Assembly: GCA_903930095.1 (NCBI GenBank)
Contig: CAIYXE010000675.1
Coordinates: 1 to 5,468, forward strand
Length of the DNA: 5,468 bases
Source of the DNA: an uncultured Hyphomicrobiales bacterium
GTDB lineage: Bacteria > Pseudomonadota > Alphaproteobacteria > Rhizobiales > Aestuariivirgaceae
Reading direction: 5' to 3'
Shown here: positions 1-5,256 of the stretch, piece after piece
How positions within the stretch are numbered: position 1 is the first letter of the stretch
Layout of the letters: the number at the start of each line of letters is the position of its first letter
Made by a program: the position numbers and the translations under genes
Notes under the pieces: generated by a model
The model's database searches: none
The model's input: the letters and a program-made list of their open reading frames with translations, nothing else
Told to the model about the DNA's origin: nothing

Positions 1-87
1 TATGTCGGCCTCGCGCTGCTTTCCCGCACTCCGCACGGCGAGGCGGCTGGACGGGCGGGGCTAGGGCCGCTATTTCCCCTGTCCATC
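1..87. other. Left edge, no assignable gene
   Basis: This G+C-rich edge is too short to assign. The trmJ frame stays open leftward to the window edge without a stop, so the methyltransferase could formally start upstream, but the ATG at 88 gives the length and N-terminus expected for the family. A different plus frame ends with TAG at 62-64 and could be the tail of a preceding gene. One minus frame starting at 86 is also open to the edge. I see no convincing promoter or Shine-Dalgarno sequence here. Confidence 0.3.
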
Positions 88-921
88 ATGGCTGGAACGG
101 ACAAGACGAAGAATCAGGTTCTGGGCCCGGCACCCATCGCGGTGCTGGTGAGCCCGCAACTGGGCGAGAACATCGGCACGGCGGCGCGTGCCATGGCCAA
201 TTTCGGGCTGCATGAGATGCGCCTGGTTGATCCGCGCGACGGCTGGCCGAACGAGAAGGCGCTGACCTCTTCCTCGGGCGCCAACTGGATCATCGAGAAT
301 GCCACCGTGCAGGCAACCCTGCCCGAGGCGCTGACGGACGTGAACCACGTCTATGCGACAACGGCGAGGCCGCGCGGCATGATCAAGGAAGTGATCACGC
401 CGGAGCAGGCAGGCCACGACATGCGCAAGCGGGTGGCCCGCGGCGAGCGGGTGGCGATCCTGTTCGGGCGCGAGCGCACGGGACTGTCCAATGACGAGAT
501 CTCGATGGCGGACGTGATCGTGACGGCCCCCGTCAACCCGGCTTTCGCCTCGATCAACATCGCCCAGGCCGTGCTGCTCATGGGCTATGAATGGTATAAG
601 GGACTGGCGGAAACGCTTGGCCAGCAGACGCCGGAGCTTGCCGCGCTCGAAGGGCCGGGGCTGCAGACGCCGGATACGCGGCCTGCCACCAAGGAGGAGC
701 TCTTTGGCTTCTTCGATCATCTTGAGCGCGAGCTCGACATCGCCGGCTTCTTCAAGACCGAAGACAAGAAGCCCGGCATGCTGCGCAACATTCGCAATCT
801 CTTTGGCCGTGCCGAGCTGACCGAGCAGGAGGTGCGCTCGCTGCGCGGCATCGTCTCCTCCCTCACTCGCATGCATGAGCGGCGGAAGGAGCTGCGCGAG
901 AAGGAGCAAGGCGAGGGATGA
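88..921 (+). CDS. trmJ: tRNA (cytidine/uridine-32) 2'-O-methyltransferase, TrmJ type (SPOUT/TrmH superfamily)
   Basis: The 277-residue product is predicted to methylate the ribose 2'-OH of nucleotide 32 in the tRNA anticodon loop, using S-adenosylmethionine, in the cytoplasm. All three SPOUT motifs are visible. Motif 1 is NIGTAARAMANFG at residues 29-41 with the conserved Asn and Arg. Motif 2 is ILFGRERTGLSNDE at about 124-137. Motif 3 is NPAFASINIAQA at 150-161, which forms the knotted SAM site. LVDP at 46-49 also fits the family. The C-terminal helical tail (about 200-262, with HLERELDIAGFF and LRGIVSS) resembles the tail of E. coli TrmJ, which favours TrmJ over TrmH or TrmL; the exact target nucleotide is inferred from that. 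The ATG at 88 lacks a clear Shine-Dalgarno sequence. Its last four bases overlap the start of murI. Confidence 0.88.
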   Translation: MAGTDKTKNQVLGPAPIAVLVSPQLGENIGTAARAMANFGLHEMRLVDPRDGWPNEKALTSSSGANWIIENATVQATLPEALTDVNHVYATTARPRGMIKEVITPEQAGHDMRKRVARGERVAILFGRERTGLSNDEISMADVIVTAPVNPAFASINIAQAVLLMGYEWYKGLAETLGQQTPELAALEGPGLQTPDTRPATKEELFGFFDHLERELDIAGFFKTEDKKPGMLRNIRNLFGRAELTEQEVRSLRGIVSSLTRMHERRKELREKEQGEG

Positions 922-1736
922 GCACGCCGCGTGTGCTGCTGTTCGATTCCGGCATGGGCGGCCTCACCGTGGCCCGCTCGGTGCGTCACGAACTGCCCTT
1001 CGCGCACCTCGTCTATTCCGCCGACAACGCCGCCTTTCCCTATGGCGCATGGGAGGAAAGGGCGCTGGTCGAGCGCATCCTCTTCGTGATGGGCCAACTC
1101 ATTGCGCGGGTAGAGCCCTCGATCGTGGTGATCGCCTGCAACACGGCCTCGACCATTGCGCTGGGCCAGCTGCGTGAACGCTTTGGCGTGCCCTTCGTCG
1201 GCACTGTCCCGGCGATCAAGCCTGCCGCTGCACAGACCAAGTCGGGGCTTGTCGGTGTGCTGGCAACACCTGGCACTGTGAAACGTGAGTATACGCAGGC
1301 CCTGATCCACAGCTTCGCCTCGCACTGCCGCGTTGTGCTGCATGGCGTGCCGCGCATGGCCGAGATCGCGGAGCGCAAGCTGAAGGGCACGGCCGTCGAC
1401 CTCGACGAACTGAAGCAAGAAGTCCTCCCCGTTTTCATCGAGGAGAGCGGGCGGCGCACTGACGTCGTGGTGCTGGGATGCACCCATTATCCGCTGCTGA
1501 CCGACGAACTGGCGAAGGTGGAACCATGGGTCGTGCGCTACATCGACCCCGCCCCGGCAATCGCACGGCGCGTGGCGGACGTTCTGGGCGAGACGCGGGC
1601 CGTTGAGCCGGGGAAGCTGGTTCCGCCGCATAACTCCGTGCTGCTCACGTCGCGGCGGGAAGATGCGGAGGACGCGCTCGCCGCCTATGCGAAGATGAGC
1701 TTCCACCTGCCAGAGTTTCTGGACCTGAAGGTTTAG
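918..1736 (+). CDS. murI: Glutamate racemase
   Basis: This cytoplasmic, cofactor-independent enzyme interconverts L- and D-glutamate, supplying D-glutamate for peptidoglycan precursors (the MurD step). The 272 residues match the usual family length. Visible family signatures are FDSGMGGLTV at 9-18, with the catalytic-region Asp10 and Ser11; DNAAFPYG at 36-43; ACNTAS at 73-78, with catalytic Cys74; and LGCTHYPLL at 186-194, with the second catalytic Cys188 and His190. No key residue is missing. The ATG at 918 overlaps the trmJ stop as ATGA, with AAGGAG at 901-906 inside the trmJ end. The spacing is slightly long, so coupling to trmJ translation is likely. The stop TAG at 1734-1736 lies one base from the stop of the convergent permease gene. 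Confidence 0.95.
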   Translation: MSTPRVLLFDSGMGGLTVARSVRHELPFAHLVYSADNAAFPYGAWEERALVERILFVMGQLIARVEPSIVVIACNTASTIALGQLRERFGVPFVGTVPAIKPAAAQTKSGLVGVLATPGTVKREYTQALIHSFASHCRVVLHGVPRMAEIAERKLKGTAVDLDELKQEVLPVFIEESGRRTDVVVLGCTHYPLLTDELAKVEPWVVRYIDPAPAIARRVADVLGETRAVEPGKLVPPHNSVLLTSRREDAEDALAAYAKMSFHLPEFLDLKV

Positions 1737-1737
1737 G

Positions 1738-2571
1738 TTAGCCCTTCGCCAGTCCCATGGTGAGCCCCCGCACCAGGTGGCGCTGCACCAGCAGGATGAA
1801 GATGAAGCCGGGCAGGATGCTCGCCGTGCTCAAGGCCGAGGTGAAGCCCCATGTCTGGGTGACCACGAGGCTCAACTGAACCGGCAGGAGGCGGATGGTG
1901 TTGGTGAGGAACAGCGCCATCAGGAACTCCGTCCATGAGAAGATGAAGCAGAGGACGGCGGTTGCGGCGATGCCGCCCCTCACCAACGGCGCATAGATCC
2001 TGAAGAAGGTCTGGCAGCGGGTCGCACCATCAATGGCCGCGGCCTCGCCCACCTCACGCGGCACATCATCCAAGAAGGACTTGAGGAGCAGGATCGCGAA
2101 AGGCAGGTTCGCCGCTGTATGGGCGAAGATCACGCCCGCATGGGTATCGCGCAGACCCATCTGGTGATAGATAAAGACAAGCGGCACCAGCACGGCGATG
2201 GGCGGCATGATGCGCTGGAACAGCACCCAGAGGAAGACCGGCCTGCTGCTGCGATTGGCGACGAGGGAGAGGGCATAGGCCGCCGGAAGGGCGGCGAGCA
2301 GCACCAGCAGCGTCGAGCCCAGCGCGACAAGGACTGAACTGACAATCGCCTGGTTCGAGGAAAAGAAGGCCGGGCCTTCGCCCAGCAGGGTGACGCGGTA
2401 GTTGCCGAGGGTGGGGGTGAAGTCGAACCAGTTGATGCGGCCGTAGTCGAAGATGGCGCTTACCGGCTTGATCGAGGTGAGCCCCCACCAGAACAGGGGG
2501 AACATGAAGCAGCCGACGGTCAGTATGGCGGCGGCGTCCCGGAGAAGGCGGAGCTGGAGCGGGCTGGTCAT
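1738..2571 (-). CDS. ABC transporter inner-membrane permease, MalG/carbohydrate type (binding-protein-dependent transport family)
   Basis: The 277-residue integral membrane protein should form one half of the transmembrane channel of a sugar-type ABC importer. About six hydrophobic segments are visible, near residues 12-32, 74-104, 112-136, 143-165, 198-222 and 246-266. The cytoplasmic EAA loop that docks the ATPase is intact: EAAAIDGA at 176-183, followed by IYAPL at 192-196. The short N-terminus and large first periplasmic loop are typical of the MalG/UgpE half rather than MalF. The substrate cannot be read from the permease alone. The ATG at 2571-2569 is the only good start in frame, and no strong Shine-Dalgarno precedes it. 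It stands alone: upstream is the divergent rpsD, downstream the convergent murI, with no second permease, ATPase or binding protein. Composition is G+C rich like its neighbours. Confidence 0.9.
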   Translation of the reverse strand: MTSPLQLRLLRDAAAILTVGCFMFPLFWWGLTSIKPVSAIFDYGRINWFDFTPTLGNYRVTLLGEGPAFFSSNQAIVSSVLVALGSTLLVLLAALPAAYALSLVANRSSRPVFLWVLFQRIMPPIAVLVPLVFIYHQMGLRDTHAGVIFAHTAANLPFAILLLKSFLDDVPREVGEAAAIDGATRCQTFFRIYAPLVRGGIAATAVLCFIFSWTEFLMALFLTNTIRLLPVQLSLVVTQTWGFTSALSTASILPGFIFILLVQRHLVRGLTMGLAKG

Positions 2572-2617
2572 CGGGCGGAGACCATGTCGGAGCGGCTGGA
2601 AGCCAGCAAGCGCGGAT

Positions 2618-2646
2618 TTGACATGCCCCCCACCATCACCTATACG
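2618..2646 (+). promoter_or_regulatory. Sigma-70-type promoter of rpsD
   Basis: A perfect TTGACA -35 box lies at 2618-2623. A 17-base spacer separates it from a TATACG -10 box at 2641-2646. Transcription would begin at about 2652-2655, giving rpsD a 5' leader of roughly 115 bases. A strong vegetative promoter suits a ribosomal protein gene. The match is read directly from sequence; the start site is inferred. Confidence 0.75.
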
Positions 2647-2652
2647 CAGCGG

Positions 2653-2768
2653 AGCACGGGGTCCGTCGAGGCCCCGTGTTTGCTTGCCCGTGCCCCTTGA
2701 AGGGGGCTGTCGGCCGGGAGACCGGTGCCAGGAGGGTGGGTTCTCAATACGTCACAAGGAGACCGTAA
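2653..2768 (+). promoter_or_regulatory. Structured 5' leader of rpsD, candidate S4 autoregulatory region
   Basis: Several hairpins fit in this untranslated leader. The first is a 7-bp stem, CACGGGG (2655-2661) with CCCCGTG (2672-2678), right at the predicted transcript start. The second is GCCCC (2692-2696) with GGGGC (2703-2707). The third is CCGG (2714-2717) with CCGG (2722-2725), closing a GAGA (GNRA) tetraloop. The fourth is GGTTCTC (2739-2745) with GAGACC (2759-2764), one bulged T, which would cover part of the ribosome binding site AAGGAG (2756-2761). The octamer GGAGACCG occurs twice, at 2717-2724 and 2758-2765. S4 is a known translational repressor in other bacteria; repression here is inference. 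Confidence 0.5.
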
Positions 2769-3386
2769 ATGACGAAGCGCGCAAACGCGAAATACAAGAT
2801 CGACCGCCGCATGGGCGAGAACATCTGGGGCCGCCCGAAGAGCCCTGTCAACAAGCGTGAATATGGCCCCGGCCAGCATGGCCAGCGCCGCAAGGGCAAG
2901 ATGTCGGACTTCGGCACCCAGCTGAAGGCCAAGCAGAAGCTGAAAGGCTATTACGCCAACCTCTCCGAGCGCCAGTTCCGCAAGACCTATGATGAGGCCA
3001 TCCGCCTCACGGGCGACACGTCGGAAAACCTCATCGGCCTGCTCGAGCGCCGCCTCGACATGGTGGTCTACCGCGCCAAGTTCGTTCCGACCGTCTTCGC
3101 CGCCCGCCAGTTCGTGAGCCACGGCCACGTGAAGGTGAACGGCAAGCGCGTCACCATCGCCTCGATCCGGCTCCGCGCGGGCGACACGATCGAGCTGACG
3201 GACAAGGCCAAGGGCCTGGCCAATGTGCTCGAAGCCACCCAGCTCGCCGAGCGTGACACGCCGGACTATATCGAAGTCGACCACAAGGGCATGACTGCCC
3301 GCCTGGTGCGTATCCCGGCCCTTTCGGACGTGCCCTATCCCGTCCAGATGCAGCCGAACCTGGTGGTCGAATACTACTCGCGCTAA
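2769..3386 (+). CDS. rpsD: 30S ribosomal protein S4
   Basis: S4 is a primary 16S rRNA-binding protein that nucleates assembly of the 30S body. It also contributes to decoding accuracy at the S4-S5 interface. The 205-residue length is typical. The N-terminal region is highly conserved, including [19 protein letters not shown] at about 18-36. The S4 RNA-binding domain covers about 94-158, with [19 protein letters not shown] at 110-128. The end, [10 protein letters not shown], matches the family. There are no cysteines, so this is the zinc-free form. The ATG at 2769 has AAGGAG seven bases upstream (2756-2761). The gene is apparently a single-gene unit, with its own promoter and leader upstream and an intrinsic terminator about 50 bases downstream, rather than part of an alpha operon as in E. 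coli. Confidence 0.97.
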   Translation: MTKRANAKYKIDRRMGENIWGRPKSPVNKREYGPGQHGQRRKGKMSDFGTQLKAKQKLKGYYANLSERQFRKTYDEAIRLTGDTSENLIGLLERRLDMVVYRAKFVPTVFAARQFVSHGHVKVNGKRVTIASIRLRAGDTIELTDKAKGLANVLEATQLAERDTPDYIEVDHKGMTARLVRIPALSDVPYPVQMQPNLVVEYYSR

Positions 3387-3436
3387 ACTGCCTGGGGTTG
3401 ATAACCTCAATAGCCAGCAGTCAGATCAGGAAGTTG

Positions 3437-3470
3437 GGGCTATCACATGCAACATGTGGTAGCCCATTTT
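3437..3470 (+). terminator. Rho-independent terminator after rpsD
   Basis: The 13-base arms GGGCTATCACATG (3437-3449) and CATGTGGTAGCCC (3453-3465) pair with one G-U wobble around a 3-base CAA loop, and are followed by ATTTT (3466-3470). The stem is strong and the T run short. It lies 50 bases past the rpsD stop, where a monocistronic transcript would be expected to end. Confidence 0.8.
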
Positions 3471-3892
3471 CATGCGCGTGTTGCATAGAACAGAGCACGG
3501 AGCAGTGTGTTTCGTGGTGTGTTCAGGCTCAGATCAGTTGAATTTTCTAAGTCTTTTCATCGTGATGAACACTTACGTCCCGCAATTGGCGCGGGCGCCG
3601 TGCGAGGCATGAGCTGATCAGGGGTACGCTACGGCGGTAGTTGCTACCGTAATCTTGGCGGTATCTCTGGATTACTGGTCCCGGAACGGGGGAAATCAGC
3701 CAGGAATGTGCAGCCGAAGCCCGCCACTCTGAAAAACGAACGCGTGGACCTGCGTGCTGTGCTCAACCATGCTGTCGATCTCCACGTTCGCTTCAGGCAA
3801 CCCTTATCCTGATCGAAAGCCAACCGCCGGCATTCCGGCGTTGATGGGGCCAGCGTGCGTTCCGGCAGATCAATGCCGCTATTCTTCTTGCC

Positions 3893-3921
3893 TTGTGCGG
3901 ACATCAATAAAGCTATATAAA
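3893..3921 (+). promoter_or_regulatory. Possible promoter for the glycosyltransferase operon
   Basis: TATAAA at 3916-3921 (five of six consensus -10 bases) lies 17 bases after TTGTGC at 3893-3898, a weak -35 that keeps only the TTG. It sits in the most AT-rich patch of the window, about 75 bases before the glycosyltransferase start. The -10 match is good and the -35 poor, so an activator may be needed. Confidence 0.4.
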
Positions 3922-3978
3922 AATAAATTGCGAGCATTGTTTTTCATCTCCCGATGCCAGAGAGAAATTGCGCATTTC

Positions 3979-3992
3979 AGGAAGTTGTGATG
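3979..3992 (+). promoter_or_regulatory. Ribosome binding site aimed at an out-of-frame ATG
   Basis: AGGAAG at 3979-3984 is well placed, five bases ahead of an ATG at 3990-3992. That ATG reads only four codons (M S F E) before TAG. The glycosyltransferase frame instead begins at TTG 3997, twelve bases from the AGGAAG and directly after an in-frame TGA at 3991-3993. Removing one T from the TTT at 3996-3998 would join the ATG to the enzyme frame. Confidence 0.5.
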
Positions 3993-3996
3993 AGCT

Positions 3997-4842
3997 TTGA
4001 ATAGCATCAATCATAGCATTTGGTTGATATATCAGTCTGATTACTTTCTTCTGCTGCTCGGCGTCCTGTTATTTGACATTCCTCGATACGTGATTTCGGT
4101 TCTCGCTATGGCGGTCGTGCCGATGCGGGATGCCCGCCGGAACGAGGGTCCTCAGCCGTCTGTTTCAGTGGTCCTTTCCGTATTCAACGGTATGGACAAT
4201 CTGATGGATTGCCTTCGGTCGATCCAACGGCAAACATGCAGGCCGCTTGAAGTAATCCTTGTCAATGATGGCTCGCTTGACGGAACCCGGGCGCTTGCAA
4301 TTGCTGCCAGGCAGCAAGGGCTTGTCGATCTCTTTATTCATCACGGGACCAGATGCGGAAAGTCAGCCTCAGTAAATCAGGCTGTCCGCTTCGCAAGGGG
4401 CGAGCTGGTCCTCTGCCTCGATCACGACATCGTGCTGGCAAGAGACGCCATAGAGCGTTTCACCGCGGCATTCGACGACGAGAAGGTCGCCATTGCAAGC
4501 GGCAGCCTCACAATCCGCAACAATCGAGAGAGTATCTGGACGTCCTTTCAGGCCATCGAATACCTTATCTCCATCAGTATAGGCCGGACTTTCCTTGATC
4601 TCTTCGGCGCTGTCTCATGTTGCTCTGGCGCCTTTTCGATGTTTCGCAGAAACATCTACAGCGCAATCGGCGGTAACAACACTGGTCCAGGCGAGGATTT
4701 TGAGCTGACCTTGCGGATCCGCAAGCTGGGATACAAAGTGAGGTTCGTACGTGGAGCGAGCGCAAGTCTTGAAGCAGCGGCGAGCTTCGAAGGTCTGGTG
4801 CGTCAGCGGCTCCGCTGGGACCGCGATGCCCTCAATATATGA
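3997..4842 (+). CDS. Family 2 membrane glycosyltransferase, catalytic part (ends at an in-frame TGA)
   Basis: The 281-residue frame is a processive-type GT2, the group that includes cellulose, alginate (Alg8), PNAG and mixed-linkage beta-glucan synthases. It would polymerise a nucleotide-sugar at the cytoplasmic face of the inner membrane. One N-terminal hydrophobic segment spans about 16-42. The GT-A domain follows, with SVVLSVFNG at 57-65, VNDGS at 89-93, DHD (the DxD-like, metal/nucleotide site) at 142-144, GEDFELT at 232-238 with the presumed catalytic Asp234, and QRLRW at 270-274, the Q(Q/R)xRW motif that marks processive synthases. All key residues are present, but the frame stops seven codons after QRLRW, before the C-terminal membrane segments. 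The start is a TTG with an ill-spaced ribosome binding site. Base composition is less G+C rich than the genes to the left. The sugar is unknown. Confidence 0.85.
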   Translation: MNSINHSIWLIYQSDYFLLLLGVLLFDIPRYVISVLAMAVVPMRDARRNEGPQPSVSVVLSVFNGMDNLMDCLRSIQRQTCRPLEVILVNDGSLDGTRALAIAARQQGLVDLFIHHGTRCGKSASVNQAVRFARGELVLCLDHDIVLARDAIERFTAAFDDEKVAIASGSLTIRNNRESIWTSFQAIEYLISISIGRTFLDLFGAVSCCSGAFSMFRRNIYSAIGGNNTGPGEDFELTLRIRKLGYKVRFVRGASASLEAAASFEGLVRQRLRWDRDALNI

Positions 4843-5253
4843 ATTAACCAGTATCACAATCTTGATCTTCTCAGGCCGAGAGAGTTCCTGTCCGATACGT
4901 TGCAGATTCTTGACTTCATTGTTTTCGAGTTGATACCCACCACAGTATTCCCATTCTACATTCTCTACATCGTGATCGTGCTCGGACCACTTGCCCTCTC
5001 TTATCTGTCATCAATCTACGTAATGATCCTCGGCATCTATCTCGTCGGCATTGCCATCTCGGCGCTGATTACACCGCATAATCTGACGCTCTTCGATGTT
5101 GCCATTGCTCCGATTTTTCCGCTGTATCAGGGGGGGATCATGAAGATGGTGAGGTTCATTGCCTTTGTGCGGGAAGTCCTGTTCAGGGATTCCAGGCGTG
5201 ATGATTATGTGCCGCCCCGCATCAGGCGAGCGCTTTACGGTTCGGAGGGATAG
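4843..5253 (+). pseudogene. C-terminal membrane region of the same glycosyltransferase, downstream of the in-frame stop
   Basis: Reading on in the same frame past TGA 4840-4842 gives 136 uninterrupted codons to TAG 5251-5253. The first open start is a TTG at 4900 without a clear ribosome binding site, so independent translation is unlikely. The segment begins INQYHNLDLLRPREF, the kind of linker that follows QxxRW in GT2 synthases. It then carries about three hydrophobic stretches (roughly codons 307-330, 331-358 and 364-393, counted from the TTG at 3997). Its basic tail ends in PPRIRRALYGSEG. With the catalytic part it makes a 418-codon protein, close to PgaC/IcaA-size synthases. The simplest reading is one gene broken by a point nonsense mutation (for example CGA to TGA). 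Sequencing error or readthrough cannot be excluded. Confidence 0.75.
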
Positions 5254-5256
5254 ACC

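Larger units (their letters stand above)
3471..3996. other. Gene-poor, A+T-enriched spacer between rpsD and the glycosyltransferase
   Basis: I find no recognisable gene in this stretch of about 525 bases. Two moderate open frames exist, 3754-3990 on the plus strand and 3644-3937 on the minus strand. Neither has a good ribosome binding site or family motif, and they overlap each other. What the stretch holds is small structure: a palindrome TTCATC-GT-GATGAA at 3556-3569; a short stem GGTAG-TTG-CTACC at 3636-3648; a stem CGCCGG-CATT-CCGGCG at 3825-3840; the 9-base direct repeat TCAGATCAG at 3421-3429 (just before the terminator) and 3529-3537; and a very AT-rich promoter-like patch at about 3903-3930. 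No tRNA, integrase or insertion-sequence end was recognised. Confidence 0.5.

Noticed and set aside
717..1706. Long minus-strand frame of 329 codons opposite trmJ and murI
   Set aside because: It is a shadow frame in high-G+C DNA. The plus strand carries complete, motif-bearing trmJ and murI over the same bases. The same holds for the minus frames at 70-909 and 2640-3410.
2568..2624. 18-codon minus-strand frame whose TGA overlaps the permease ATG (ATGA), starting after a G-rich stretch
   Set aside because: It overlaps the strong rpsD promoter -35 box, is very short and looks like nothing known. A coupled leader peptide or the relic of a lost upstream gene is possible but unsupported.
2736..2768. 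GTG-started 10-codon frame ending in TAA directly before the rpsD ATG, after AGGAGG at 2730-2735
   Set aside because: The GTG touches the Shine-Dalgarno-like sequence with no spacer, so it cannot be initiated normally. The AGGAGG is better seen as part of the leader.
3446..3486. Inverted 8-mer ATGCAACA / TGTTGCAT as a rival fold to the rpsD terminator
   Set aside because: It is much weaker than the 13-bp terminator stem and is probably chance.
3421..3537. 9-base direct repeat TCAGATCAG flanking about 99 bases, as a possible target-site duplication
   Set aside because: The enclosed segment has no terminal inverted repeats and contains the rpsD terminator, so it is not a convincing mobile element.
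3644..3937. Open frame of 97 codons on the minus strand in the spacer
   Set aside because: It overlaps the other spacer frame and the candidate promoter and shows no domain. A DLPER string reminded me of IS5-type transposases, but the surrounding residues do not fit.
3754..3990. Open frame of 78 codons on the plus strand in the spacer
   Set aside because: It has no ribosome binding site or recognisable motif and an unnatural residue mix, and it ends in the ribosome binding region of the next gene. It is most likely chance.
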